The notes under the pieces: model-generated | What the model was told of the DNA's origin: nothing | What the model saw: only the letters and a program-made list of their open reading frames with translations | The model's database searches: none | Assembly (NCBI RefSeq): GCF_003050615.1 | Contig: NZ_NWBU01000004.1 | Span: 62,001-126,000, forward strand | DNA: 64,000 nt | Direction of reading: 5' to 3' | DNA from: Sphingomonas oleivorans | GTDB lineage: Bacteria; Pseudomonadota; Alphaproteobacteria; Sphingomonadales; Sphingomonadaceae | Shown: positions 35,097 to 48,376 of the stretch, one piece after another | Layout of the letters: each line of letters starts with the position of its first letter | How positions within the stretch are numbered: the stretch's first letter is position 1 | Position numbers and translations under genes: made by a program

Positions 35097-36476
35097 ATGT
35101 ATTCGAACCACCTCATTGAAAGCGATCGCAACCATCTGATCCATCCGGTTACGGCATTCCGGCCGCACGAGCGGCGCGGCGCGACCGTACTGGCATCCGG
35201 CAAGGGCATGTATCTGCGCGACATCGAGGGCAATGAGCTGCTCGATGCCTTTGCCGGCCTGTGGTGCGTCAATGTCGGCTACGGCCATGAATCCATCGTC
35301 GAGGCGGCCGCCGCGCAGATGCGCCGCCTGCCCTATGCCACCGGCTATTTCCATTTCGCGAACGAGCCCGCCATCCGCCTTGCAGAACGGCTGGTCGAGC
35401 TGAGCCCGCCGGGGCTGGATCGCGTCTTCTTCACGCTCGGCGGTTCCGACGCGGTCGATTCCGCCGTCCGCTTCATCGTCAACTATTACAACGCCACCGG
35501 CCGGCCCGCGAAGAAGCATTTCATCGCGCTGGACAAGGGCTATCATGGCTCGTCCACCACCGGGTCGGGCCTGACCGGCCTGCCCGCCTTCCATCGCGAT
35601 TTCGACGTGCCGCTGCCCTGGCAGCATCATATTCCGGCGGCCTATCCCTATCGCAGCCCGGTGGGCAGCGATCCGCAGGCCGTGATCGACCGTTCGGTCG
35701 CGGATCTTCGCGCGAAGGTGGCCGAGCTGGGCGCGGAAAATGTCGCGGCCTTCTTCGCCGAGCCGGTGCAGGGATCGGCCGGGGTGATCGTGCCCCCGCC
35801 CGGCTGGCTCAAGGCGATGCGCGACACCTGCACCGAGCTCGACATATTGTTCGTGGCGGACGAGGTCATCACCGGCTTCGGCCGTACCGGCCCGATGTTC
35901 GCCTGCGAGACCGAAGGCGTGTCGCCGGACCTGATGACAATGGCCAAGGGCCTCACCTCCGGCTACGCGCCGATGGGCGCGGTGCTGATGTCCGACAAGG
36001 TCTATTCGGGCATCGCCGACGGACCCCGGCCGGAGCTGCCGATCGGCCATGGCTTCACTTATTCGGGCCATCCCGTCAGCGCGGCGGTCGGCCTGGAAGT
36101 GCTGCGTCTCTATACGGAGGGCGGCATCCTCGCCAATGCGCAGGAGCGCGCGCCGCGCTTCCGCGAAGGGCTGCTCGATCTGCAGGATCATCCGCTGGTC
36201 GGCAATGTACGCGGCGTGGGCCTGCTCGGCGGCATCGAGCTCGTCTCCGACAAGGCGGAAAAGACCCGGTTCGACCCGGCGCTGCGGCTGCCCGAACGGC
36301 TGACCAACGCCGCCTATCGCAACGGCATCATCTTCCGCGCCTTCGGCGATGGAACTATCGGCCTCGCCCCCGCGATAAGCTGCGGCGCGGACGATATGGA
36401 CCGCCTGTTCGCACGGCTTCGCAAGACGCTCAACGACGTTCTTGACGAGCCTGAAGTGCGGCGCGAAGTCGGCTGA
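35097..36476 (+). CDS. Class III aminotransferase, SpuC-like (putrescine/omega-amine type)
   Basis: A 459-residue PLP-dependent aminotransferase. HLIHPVTAFRPHE at the N-terminus is typical of SpuC and omega-amino transaminases. GSDAVDSAVRFIVNYY and GYHGSS precede the PLP pocket; LFVADEVITGFGRTG has the Asp that holds the pyridine N, and TMAKGLTSGYAPMG carries the Schiff-base Lys. It would move an amino group from putrescine, GABA, beta-alanine or a related amine to a keto acid. It stands alone after a hairpin, 52 bases before an Lrp-type regulator on the same strand. Confidence 0.9.
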   Translation: MYSNHLIESDRNHLIHPVTAFRPHERRGATVLASGKGMYLRDIEGNELLDAFAGLWCVNVGYGHESIVEAAAAQMRRLPYATGYFHFANEPAIRLAERLVELSPPGLDRVFFTLGGSDAVDSAVRFIVNYYNATGRPAKKHFIALDKGYHGSSTTGSGLTGLPAFHRDFDVPLPWQHHIPAAYPYRSPVGSDPQAVIDRSVADLRAKVAELGAENVAAFFAEPVQGSAGVIVPPPGWLKAMRDTCTELDILFVADEVITGFGRTGPMFACETEGVSPDLMTMAKGLTSGYAPMGAVLMSDKVYSGIADGPRPELPIGHGFTYSGHPVSAAVGLEVLRLYTEGGILANAQERAPRFREGLLDLQDHPLVGNVRGVGLLGGIELVSDKAEKTRFDPALRLPERLTNAAYRNGIIFRAFGDGTIGLAPAISCGADDMDRLFARLRKTLNDVLDEPEVRREVG

Positions 36477-36528
36477 ACGGCATATGCCGGGATCGGGTGA
36501 TCCGACCCGATCGGAGAGGAACGGATAG

Positions 36529-37026
36529 ATGAGCATCGGTCCAAAACTTGATCGCCTCGACTTCAAGATACTGGCCCAGCTTCAGAAGAACGGCCGGATC
36601 ACCAATGTCGATCTTGCCGATGCGGTCGGCCTCTCGCCCAGCCCTTGCCTGATACGCGTCAAGCGTCTGGAAAAGGCGGGATATATCACCGGCTATGGCG
36701 CACATCTCAATCTGTCGAAGCTCGGCGACGTCCTCACCGTCTTCACCGAAGTGACACTCGCGGACCATCGCAGCGGAGATTTTTCGCGCTTCGAGCAGCG
36801 TATCCGTACCGTCGACGAGGTGGTCGAATGCCATCTCGTCAGCGGCGGATATGATTATCTCCTGAAGTTCATCACGAAATCCGTGACGCATTACCAGTCC
36901 GTCATGGAAGACATTCTTGAGCGCGATTTCGGAATAGAGAAATATTTCAGCTATATCGTCATCAAGTCACCGATATTGAAGCGCTACGACCCGATCGAAA
37001 TCCTGTTCGAAGGCAATCTTTCATGA
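36529..37026 (+). CDS. Lrp/AsnC-family transcriptional regulator
   Basis: A 165-residue Lrp/AsnC regulator. DRLDFKILAQLQKNGRITNVDLADAVGLSPSPCLIRVKRLE (spread over residues 7-47) is the winged HTH, and the rest is the RAM/ACT ligand domain with DEVVECHLVSGGYDYLLK. These proteins sense amino acids. Its stop overlaps the start of the M20 hydrolase by four bases, and it follows the aminotransferase. It probably controls the surrounding amine/amino-acid genes. Confidence 0.92.
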   Translation: MSIGPKLDRLDFKILAQLQKNGRITNVDLADAVGLSPSPCLIRVKRLEKAGYITGYGAHLNLSKLGDVLTVFTEVTLADHRSGDFSRFEQRIRTVDEVVECHLVSGGYDYLLKFITKSVTHYQSVMEDILERDFGIEKYFSYIVIKSPILKRYDPIEILFEGNLS

Positions 37027-38234
37027 CGATGCAGCTCCCGATCCAGTCCGAACATGAGCGGGCCGGCGCGATGCCGGACGGCAAGGCCGGGATCGAGGAG
37101 CTGATCGCGCCGCTGGTCGCCTTCCGGCGCGACATCCATGCCCATCCCGAGCTGGGCTTTGCCGAGCATCGCACCGCCGCCGCCATCGCCGAGCAGCTCC
37201 GCGCCATCGGCCTGGAGGTAGAAAGCGGGATCGGCGGCACGGGCGTCGTGGGCGTGCTGCGCAATGGCGACGGCAAGGGCTCGCTCGGCTTTCGCGCGGA
37301 CATGGACGCGCTGCCCATCCATGAGGATACGGGCCTCGATTATGCCAGCCGGACGCCCGGCATATTCCATGGCTGCGGCCATGACGGCCATGTCGCGACG
37401 CTGCTGGGCGCCGCGCGCCACCTCGCCCGCACCCGCCACTTCAACGGCACGATCAACTTCATCTTCCAGCCCGCCGAGGAAGGGCTGGGTGGCGCGCACA
37501 AGATGATCGAGGATGGCCTGTTCGATCGTTTCCCCTGCGATCAGGTCTATGCGCTGCACAATTGGCCCGATCTGCCGGCGGGCAGCGCCCGGACGCGGCC
37601 GGGCCCGATCATGGCCGCGGCCGACAAGTTCGAGATCCTGGTTTCCGGCCGTGGCGGCCATGCCGCCCTGCCGCACCAGACGCCGGATGCCATCGTCGCT
37701 GCGAGCGAGCTCGCGCTGCAGCTCAACATGATCGTCTCGCGCCGCATCCCGCCGACCAGCTCGGCAGTGCTGTCGGTGACGCAGATCGCGGGCGGCCATG
37801 CCCATAATGTGCTGCCTGCGGAAGTGCGCCTCGCCGGCACCGTGCGCACGTTCGATCCCGCCGTGCAGGATGTGATCGAGGCGGCGCTGCGCGATATTGC
37901 TGCGGGCGTGGCGCTGGCCAGCGGCACGCGCATCGACGTGAGCTACAACCGCTATTATCCGGCGACGATCAACGATGCGGAATGCGCCGCCCATGCGCTC
38001 GCGGCGGCCGCCGCCGTGTGCGGGGATGCCGCCTTCGCGCCCGATCCCGCCTATACGTCCGAAGATTTCGCCTTCATGCTCCAGGCGCGGCCGGGGGCAT
38101 ATCTGTGGCTGGGCCAGGGCCGGCCGGGCAAGGAGGCACCGCTGCACCATCCGCATTACGACTTCAACGACGAGGTCATCGGCACGGGCATCGCCTGGTT
38201 CACCGAGCTGGCGGAGCGGCTGCTGCCGGCATGA
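37023..38234 (+). CDS. M20-family amidohydrolase (hippurate hydrolase/N-acyl-amino-acid hydrolase type)
   Basis: A 403-residue M20D metallopeptidase-like amidohydrolase. RRDIHAHPELGF, SLGFRADMDALPIHEDTGL and MACGHDGH-like HGCGHDGHVATLLGAAR hold the metal ligands, QPAEEGLGGAHKMIEDG the catalytic Glu, and TSEDFAFMLQARPGAYLWLG the final His/Glu region. It hydrolyses N-acyl or N-carbamoyl amino acids in the cytoplasm. The ATG overlaps the Lrp stop and its own stop overlaps the next small ORF, so three genes are coupled. A role in removing an acyl group from an imported amine is possible. Confidence 0.92.
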   Translation: MTMQLPIQSEHERAGAMPDGKAGIEELIAPLVAFRRDIHAHPELGFAEHRTAAAIAEQLRAIGLEVESGIGGTGVVGVLRNGDGKGSLGFRADMDALPIHEDTGLDYASRTPGIFHGCGHDGHVATLLGAARHLARTRHFNGTINFIFQPAEEGLGGAHKMIEDGLFDRFPCDQVYALHNWPDLPAGSARTRPGPIMAAADKFEILVSGRGGHAALPHQTPDAIVAASELALQLNMIVSRRIPPTSSAVLSVTQIAGGHAHNVLPAEVRLAGTVRTFDPAVQDVIEAALRDIAAGVALASGTRIDVSYNRYYPATINDAECAAHALAAAAAVCGDAAFAPDPAYTSEDFAFMLQARPGAYLWLGQGRPGKEAPLHHPHYDFNDEVIGTGIAWFTELAERLLPA

Positions 38235-38662
38235 TCTTTCGGCGCCTTCCCTTCCTGTCCTCGCGATCGCGGCGCTGCGCCGTCGCGGCCGCGCCCGGAA
38301 TGGCGGGGCGCTTCCTGCTCGTGCTGATGATCTCCATCCTGATGCTGTCGCACGGGACGATGACGCCGGCCGCGGTTCATCATGACCTGTCCTTCCATGC
38401 CGACGAGATGGGCCATCATGCCGAGCATGACGACGACGATCGCGCCGGCGAAAGCAGCGATCCGGGCGCGCCGCGCGATCCGAGTGAGCCGCACAAGGGC
38501 ACGGTGGCGGCAGCGCATGTCCATATCGTCGCCGATCATGTGCCCGACAGCGCATTGCCCCTCGCGCCGATAATCCGGGCCGCGATCGACACGCCCGCGA
38601 TCGAGCCGATAGCATTCGCTTCACTCCAGATGCCGCCCCTGCTGGAGCCTCCAGCCGCCTGA
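38231..38662 (+). CDS. His/Asp-rich small protein leading into czcCBA
   Basis: A 143-residue protein without a recognised domain. A hydrophobic segment (FLLVLMISILMLSHGTMTP) near residue 30 could be a signal anchor. It is followed by a His/Asp/Glu-rich stretch (VHHDLSFHADEMGHHAEHDDDD) that could bind divalent metal in the periplasm, and a second group of His at AAHVHIVADHV. The ATG overlaps the M20 stop by four bases. It lies 66 bases ahead of the outer-membrane channel gene. A metal-binding role in the efflux operon is an inference. Confidence 0.7.
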   Translation: MIFRRLPFLSSRSRRCAVAAAPGMAGRFLLVLMISILMLSHGTMTPAAVHHDLSFHADEMGHHAEHDDDDRAGESSDPGAPRDPSEPHKGTVAAAHVHIVADHVPDSALPLAPIIRAAIDTPAIEPIAFASLQMPPLLEPPAA

Positions 38663-38728
38663 TCCACGGCCCATGGCGCGGCGCCCAGGCGATCCGCGCC
38701 GCATGTCCCCCGGATCAGGAGACTTTTC

Positions 38729-39960
38729 ATGTTCAGATTGTCGCGCGCCGCCCTCATTGTGGCCGCTTGCTTACCGTCGGCGGCGTTCGCAGCACCGCTG
38801 ACGCTCCAGGATGCCATTTCGCGCACGCTCGGCGCCGCGCCCCAGGCCGCATCAGCCGCCGCGCGCAACGATGCGCTCGTCGCCGCCCGCGCGGCGGCCG
38901 ATACCCGCCCCTCCGCCTCGATCGACGCCCTCGCCGAAAATCTCGGGGTCGGCGGCAAGGATCTGAACGATCAGATCCAGGTCGGCGCCGTCTACAGCCA
39001 GCGGATCGAACGTGGCGGAAAGCGTGCCGCGCGGGTCGCGCTGGCGGATGGCGAGATCCGCGTCGCGCGCGCCGAAGCGGTCGTCCAGCGGCTCGAAATC
39101 GCAGCGACCGTCCAGCGCCTGTTCGTCGAGGTGGAGGCCGCCCAGGTCGCGCTCGGCAATGCGCGCGAGCGTGTCGCGATCGCCGAGGCGCTCGCGCGCG
39201 AGGTCGGCCGGCGGGTGAGCGCGGCGCGCGATCCGCTGTTCGCCGGCACGCGCGCGCAGACCCAACTCGCCGAAGCCAAGGTCGATCTGGAGCTTGCCAT
39301 CCATGCCCATGATGCCGCGCTGACGCGGCTGATCGCGCTGTGGGGCGGCACACCCAACGGGCTGCAGGTCGCGACCGACAATTTCCTGCGCTTCGACCGG
39401 CCCGTGACCGAGCCTCGCCCCTCCGCGCCGGACCTCGCCGTCTATGAGGCGCGCGCCGCCCGGGCGGATGCCGCGATCACGCTGGAACGCGCGCGCGCCG
39501 TGCAGGACCCGACCGTCTCGGCGGGCCCGCGCTATCTTCCCGGCACGGGCGACGTGGCGCTGGTCGCGGGCTTCTCGCTGCCGCTCGGCAATCGCGCGCT
39601 CAACCGCGCCAATGTGGCGCGCGTCGAGGCCGAGCGGCGCCAGGCCGATGCGGACATGGCGGTCGAACGGTTCGAACGCACGCGTGCGATCGCGCTCGCG
39701 GCCGAGAAGGTCGAGGAATCGCGCCATGAGGCCGAGGCGATCCGCGATCGCGTGATCCCCGGCGCCGAAAGGACGCTGGCCGAGGTGCGCGCCGGCTATG
39801 CTCGCGGCGGTTTCTCCTTCCTCGACGTGTCCGCCGCGCAGTCCGCGCTCGCCGCCGCCCGCAGCCGGCTCGTCCAGGCCGCCACCCGCTATCATGAGGC
39901 CGGGGTCGAGCTCGACCGCCTGACCGGCCGTTTCGCCGATACCGTCCAGGAGACGCGCTG

Positions 39961-39961
<1 letters not shown>
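38729..39961 (+). CDS. czcC: Outer-membrane efflux protein, CzcC-like (TolC family)
   Basis: A 410-residue TolC-family outer-membrane factor with a signal peptide ending at AAFA. Long alpha-helical repeats include QVGAVYSQRIERGGKRAARVALADGE (with the turn after VYSQ) and the final ALAAARSRLVQAATRYHEAGVELDRL. These helices build the trans-periplasmic tunnel. It is first in a czcCBA order with an overlap of one base with the adaptor gene. The group is associated with Co/Zn/Cd or Ni/Ag efflux. Confidence 0.88.
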
Positions 39962-44368
<4,407 letters not shown>

Positions 44369-44375
44369 AGCGAAA

Positions 44376-44404
44376 GACGCCCCGGCCCTGTCGGCCGGGG
44401 CGTC
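44376..44404. terminator. 12-bp perfect stem hairpin between czcA and hsp20
   Basis: GACGCCCCGGCC and its exact complement flank CTGTC. It lies between two convergent stops (44368 and 44413), so it is a bidirectional terminator candidate, without a long T-tract. Confidence 0.7.
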
Positions 44405-44412
44405 AGCATCAT

Positions 44413-44958
44413 TTAATGCTTGGTCGCCTCGTCGCCGCGCGAGATTGGAATCCTGCGGCCACGCTCAATGGCCTCCGCCGATCTGGGCAGGGTGATCGTC
44501 AGCACGCCATCCTCGAACGTGGCCCTGGCCTGATCCTCCTGCACCCCGGCGGGCAGGCCGATGCGGCGCTCGAAACGGCCATAATAGCGTTCCGAATAGC
44601 CGCGATCCTTGTCCTCGGTCTCGCTCTTGCGTTCGCCACGCAGCGTGAGCACGCCATCTTCGACCAGAATCTCGACATCCTTCTCACGCATGCCGGGCAG
44701 TTCGGCGGTGATGCGCACCTCATTGTCGGTCTGGCTGGTCTCGACCATCGGCCACCCGCCTCCCATGCGCTGGCCCAATGCGGGCATCAGCGCGGGCATG
44801 TCGAAGCCGCGAAACGGGTCGAAACCCCTGAAAGCATCGTTGAAGAGACGGTTCATCTCGCGATGCAGCGACAGCAGGGGATTCGCTTCCTCGCCGCCAT
44901 AGAGGCTCGGGGTCCGGCTACTTTCCCGGCCCCAGGGTATAAGATCACGCATTGCCAT
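44413..44958 (-). CDS. Small heat-shock protein Hsp20
   Basis: A 181-residue Hsp20/alpha-crystallin protein, an ATP-independent holdase in the cytoplasm. The alpha-crystallin domain spans about residues 70-165 with ITAELPGMREKDVEILVEDG and the closing ATFEDGVLTITLPR. The N-terminal part FGxFDPFRGFDMPA-like region FRGFDPFRGFDMPALMPA is typical. The ATG at 44958 has AGGAGG six bases before it; the ATG at 44964 would have no spacing. The 240 bases upstream hold only its promoter region; no clear sigma-32 site at a usable distance was found. Confidence 0.92.
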   Translation of the reverse strand: MAMRDLIPWGRESSRTPSLYGGEEANPLLSLHREMNRLFNDAFRGFDPFRGFDMPALMPALGQRMGGGWPMVETSQTDNEVRITAELPGMREKDVEILVEDGVLTLRGERKSETEDKDRGYSERYYGRFERRIGLPAGVQEDQARATFEDGVLTITLPRSAEAIERGRRIPISRGDEATKH

Positions 44959-45204
44959 CCTCATCCTCCTTATATTTCAAGCCTGAACATGGTTGCGCCG
45001 CCGGCACGCGCCCGGTCGCTCGATGAAGGGACAGGTCTGGGCGGGGTCAGTTCGCCGCTCATATCCGGCTCCTCCAACAGGCAATATGACTGCGCAGGGA
45101 AGCCCGAAATGCCCAGACGCCCCTCCGACAGGACCGGACCCGAACGGCGGCGCCCGGTGGATATGGAGCTAGGTGATTTACGGCTTGTTTCAAGATGATG
45201 GCGG

Positions 45205-46260
45205 CTAAGCGTGCCCCGTTTTCGCTCCGATTCCGGGCCATCCGGATGCCTCGCCCGCATCCGCCCGGGCGGTGTGCGCGACCGACCCGAAACGGGCGCG
45301 ATAGACGGCGGGCGTCGTGGAAAGCTGCACGCGGAAATGATGCCGCAAGGTGGCGGCCGTCCCGAAGCCCGAGGCTTCAGCGACAGCCTCGATCGGCGCC
45401 ATGCTTTTCTCCAGCAGCTCGCGCGCCCTGGCCAGCCGTTCGGCGAGAAGCCATTTGGCAGGTGTCGTGCCCGTAGCGGCCTCGAACCGGCGGAGGAAGG
45501 TGCGCGGGCTCATTCCGGCCGCCCGGGCGAGCCCCTCTAGCCTATGGTCCCCCTTTATATCCTGCCGCATCCGATCGAGCAGCGGCGCGATCCGCGCGCT
45601 TTCATGGGGCATGGCGACGGCGCGTTCGACGAACTGCGCCTGCCCCCCATCGCGATGCGGCGGGAGGACGAGACGGCGCGCGACCTTGTTCGCCGCCTCC
45701 GTCCCGAAATCTCGGCGCACCAGATGGAGGCAGAGATCGATCCCGGCCGCGCTGCCGGCGGAGGTGAGGACATCGCCCTCATCCACATAGAGCACATCCG
45801 GCTCGACGCGGATGGCAGGATAGTGCGCCTGCAGTCTTTCGGCATAGCGCCAATGCGTCGTGGCACGTTTGCCCGACAGCAGCCCCGCCGCCGCCAGCAC
45901 GAACACGCCGGAACAGATTGAGAGGATACGCGCGCGCCGCGCATGCGCCTTCCGGAGCGCGGCGATCAGGCGATCAGGAACGGGCTCGTCGACGCCGCGC
46001 CATCCGGGCACGATCACCGTTCCTGCCCGATCGACCAGATCCAGCCCGCCATCCGCCACCATGCGGACACCGCCCGTCGCCCGGAGCTCGCCCGGCTCGA
46101 TCGCGGCAACGGCGAAACGATACCAATGCTCGCCCATTTCCGGCCGGGGGAGACCGAATATCTCCACCGCCACCCCGAATTCGAAGGTGCACAGCCCGTC
46201 ATAGGCGATGGCGACAACCAGTGGATCGGGCGCGGGGCTGATGCGGAACGTTTTTGTCAT
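45205..46260 (-). CDS. ftrA: GlxA/FtrA-type regulator (DJ-1/PfpI + AraC domains)
   Basis: A 351-residue regulator. Residues 12-180 form a DJ-1/PfpI-like domain with RILSICSGVFVLAAAGLLSGKRATTHW, which contains the nucleophile-elbow Cys. Residues 235-335 form an AraC-type double HTH with LEGLARAAGMSPRTFLRRFEAATGTTPAKWL (divided by its turn) and AEASGFGTAATLRHHFR. This is the GlxA/FtrA layout. It is divergent from the rhodanese gene, with 98 bases between; these two are commonly linked, and FtrA probably regulates it. The ligand is unknown. Confidence 0.9.
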   Translation of the reverse strand: MTKTFRISPAPDPLVVAIAYDGLCTFEFGVAVEIFGLPRPEMGEHWYRFAVAAIEPGELRATGGVRMVADGGLDLVDRAGTVIVPGWRGVDEPVPDRLIAALRKAHARRARILSICSGVFVLAAAGLLSGKRATTHWRYAERLQAHYPAIRVEPDVLYVDEGDVLTSAGSAAGIDLCLHLVRRDFGTEAANKVARRLVLPPHRDGGQAQFVERAVAMPHESARIAPLLDRMRQDIKGDHRLEGLARAAGMSPRTFLRRFEAATGTTPAKWLLAERLARARELLEKSMAPIEAVAEASGFGTAATLRHHFRVQLSTTPAVYRARFGSVAHTARADAGEASGWPGIGAKTGHA

Positions 46261-46358
46261 GATCTTGATGCTATATGGCGTTCTTGCCAGCTACCAGCCC
46301 CTCAAGGCCTGGGCGATATGCGAGGCCATCATCCGCGCCATGATCTAGGAGGGCTGAA

Positions 46359-46784
46359 ATGAGCTATGTGATCGAGATTCCCGCGGCGTCCCCCGAAGTG
46401 GTGATCGCGCATTTTTCGCACCGGCTGTCGGTGGAGACCGACTGCGCGGACGTCGCCGCGGCGCTGGAAGCCGGCGAGCAGGATTTCGTCCTGCTCCATG
46501 TCGTCGGATCGGAGGCGGCCTATGAGCGGCGGCATGTTCCGGGCGCGATCCATCTGCGCCATGCGGAGATTTCGGCCGAGCGCATGGCGGAATGGCCGGA
46601 GGACACGCTGTTCGTCGTCTATTGCGCCGGCCCGCATTGCAATGGCGCGGATCGGGCGGCGCTGAAGCTCGCGCGGCTGGGGCGGCCGGTGAAGATCATG
46701 ATCGGCGGTATCACCGGCTGGGCCGACGAGGAACTGCCCTTCGCCTCGGGCGCGGAGCCGGGCCTGATCGCAAAGGCAGCCTGA
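46359..46784 (+). CDS. Rhodanese-like domain protein
   Basis: A 141-residue single-domain rhodanese-like protein. The active Cys is in VYCAGPHCNGADRAA, with two Cys in the loop. HVPGAIHLRHAEI is the conserved N-terminal element and GGITGWADEELPF the C-terminal one. It should move sulphur or act as a redox switch. SD AGGAGGG lies in front of the ATG. The stop shares one base with the GNAT start (TGATG), so they are co-translated. Confidence 0.9.
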   Translation: MSYVIEIPAASPEVVIAHFSHRLSVETDCADVAAALEAGEQDFVLLHVVGSEAAYERRHVPGAIHLRHAEISAERMAEWPEDTLFVVYCAGPHCNGADRAALKLARLGRPVKIMIGGITGWADEELPFASGAEPGLIAKAA

Positions 46785-47275
46785 TGGATGGCGGCGCGCA
46801 GGCCCTCATCCGCCCCTTCGCGCGGCGGGACGTTGCCCAAGTGCTGGACCTGATGCGGGCGCTTGCCGTCTTCGAAGGCTATATCGATCGCTTCCAGGTC
46901 AGCGAGGCCGATCTGATCGAGCATGGCCTCGGCCCCTCGCCGCGCTTCGGCCTGTTCGTGGCGGAACTTGCGGGCCATGTCGTGGGGATCGCCGTCCATT
47001 ATATCATCCCCTGGACGTTCGACCTGAAGCCCACGCTGGTCCTCAAGGAACTGTTCGTCGCCGCGGAGGCCCGCGGGCTGGGGGTCGGCCGCGCGCTGAT
47101 GACCGCAATCGTCGAACATGCGGCGCGCATCGGCGCGCCGCGGGTCAACTGGCTCGTGCTGGCGGGCAATGAACGCGCCAAACGATTCTATGAGAGCCTG
47201 GGCGGGCAGCATGACATTATGTGGGAGCCGTGGACGATGGCTCCCAATGCGTTGAACGACTCTCGTCTGGACTGA
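46784..47275 (+). CDS. GNAT-family N-acetyltransferase
   Basis: A 163-residue GNAT protein. LKELFVAAEARGLGVGRALMTAIV is acetyl-CoA motif A, and NWLVLAGNERAKRFYESLGG is motif B. It most resembles small-molecule or polyamine/diamine acetyltransferases of the SSAT-like type (MIRPF...LPDLMRALAVFEG pattern: FARRDVAQVLDLMRALAVFEGY). It follows the rhodanese gene by a one-base overlap. The substrate cannot be told from sequence. The frame ends before a REP-like element. Confidence 0.88.
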   Translation: MDGGAQALIRPFARRDVAQVLDLMRALAVFEGYIDRFQVSEADLIEHGLGPSPRFGLFVAELAGHVVGIAVHYIIPWTFDLKPTLVLKELFVAAEARGLGVGRALMTAIVEHAARIGAPRVNWLVLAGNERAKRFYESLGGQHDIMWEPWTMAPNALNDSRLD

Positions 47276-47281
47276 GCACTC

Positions 47282-47310
47282 CCGTCATCCCTGCCTCCGC
47301 AGGGTGACGG
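47282..47310. repeat. Imperfect REP-like palindrome
   Basis: CCGTCATCCCTGC, loop CTCC, then GCAGGGTGACGG form a hairpin with one bulged T. The arm is related to the 18599-18626 palindrome. It lies between the GNAT stop (47275) and the LysR stop (47321). Confidence 0.55.
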
Positions 47311-47320
47311 TTCAGACGCA

Positions 47321-48268
47321 TCAAGCGCCCGCCATCTCCGCCCGTCCACGCGCCTTGCCTGGCTCGACCATGAGCGCCGGCATGTGCGTTGAAAGTTCGT
47401 CGATCGTCGCGCGCACGCGCGAAGGCAGATGCCGGGCCTGCGGCCAGACCGCATGGACCTCGCTGCCCGTCGCCCGATACTTCCCGAACAATATCGCCAG
47501 ATCGCCGGCGCGGACGCGATCGGCGACAAGCCAGCAGGGCAGGCAGGCGAGGCCGGCCCCCGCCATGGCGGCCTCAGCGATCGCATCCAGATCGTTCAGC
47601 CTTATGCGGCTGCGAGGCTGTATCTCCTCAAGCCTGCCATCGGGGCCGGTCAGCCGCCAGGGCTCGACCCGTCCGCCGCGATAAGCATAAGGAAGACAGT
47701 CATGATCGGCCAGATCAGCGGGCGTCAAGGGCGCCCCGCGCTCGGCAAGATAGGCCGGGGCCGCGCAGACGACCATCCTGAACGTCCCCAGCATGCGCGC
47801 CATCAGCCCCGCGCGATCGGGCAGCGGGCCGACACGGACCGCGAGATCGACCCGCTCCTCGACCAGATCCACGAGCTGATCGGAAAAGCCCAGATCGAGT
47901 TCGAGCTGCGGATGCCGCCGTACAAGATCGAGCAGGATCGGCGCGACGCAGCGGCGGCCGAGCAGGACGGGCGCGCTGACGCGCAGCATTCCCGATGGCG
48001 AGCGGCCGCCATCGTCCAGCACCGCCTCCGCTGCCTCGAGCTCCGCCAGCACGCGCAGGCAGCGTTCATGGAAGGCCTGCCCGTCGTCGGTCAGGCTCTG
48101 GCCGCGCGTCGTGCGGTGGAAGAGCCTGGTTCCGAGCCTTTCCTCCAGCCGCGCGATCGCCTTGCCCACCGCCGACCGGCTGAGCCCGATCCGATCCGCC
48201 GCGCGCGCGAAGCTGCCGGCCTCGGCGGCCTGGACGAAAATGGAAATACCGCTCAGCCGATCGACCAA
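47321..48268 (-). CDS. LysR-family transcriptional regulator
   Basis: A 315-residue LysR-type regulator. SGISIFVQAAEAGSFARAADR and LGLSRSAVGKAIARLEERLG (with the natural Ile at its start) form the winged HTH at residues 5-45. The C-terminal substrate-binding domain includes RVSAPVLLGRRCVAPIL. The start is TTG: GGAGG lies five bases upstream. It is divergent from an MDR oxidoreductase with 108 bases between them that contain the inverted repeat TGTAG-N9-CTACA, so it probably controls that gene. Confidence 0.9.
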   Translation of the reverse strand: MVDRLSGISIFVQAAEAGSFARAADRIGLSRSAVGKAIARLEERLGTRLFHRTTRGQSLTDDGQAFHERCLRVLAELEAAEAVLDDGGRSPSGMLRVSAPVLLGRRCVAPILLDLVRRHPQLELDLGFSDQLVDLVEERVDLAVRVGPLPDRAGLMARMLGTFRMVVCAAPAYLAERGAPLTPADLADHDCLPYAYRGGRVEPWRLTGPDGRLEEIQPRSRIRLNDLDAIAEAAMAGAGLACLPCWLVADRVRAGDLAILFGKYRATGSEVHAVWPQARHLPSRVRATIDELSTHMPALMVEPGKARGRAEMAGA

Positions 48269-48281
48269 AATGCCTCCACCA

Positions 48282-48300
48282 TGTAGCGCATATGTCTACA
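48282..48300. promoter_or_regulatory. LysR-type inverted repeat TGTAG-N9-CTACA
   Basis: The five-base arms TGTAG (48282-48286) and CTACA (48296-48300) are exact complements, spaced by nine bases. The site is in the 108-base gap between the LysR gene and the MDR gene and fits the general LysR box geometry. Confidence 0.6.
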
Positions 48301-48376
48301 CTGAACGGACAAATCTCCGTCACTGCGGATCATATCGCTCCATTATGTCTCGCGTCCAGCCAAGGTGGAGCGAGAC

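Noticed and set aside
44974-44980. CTTGAAA resembling a sigma-32 -35 element before hsp20
   Set aside because: It is only about 16 bases before the ATG, next to the SD, so no room remains for a -10 and a transcript start.
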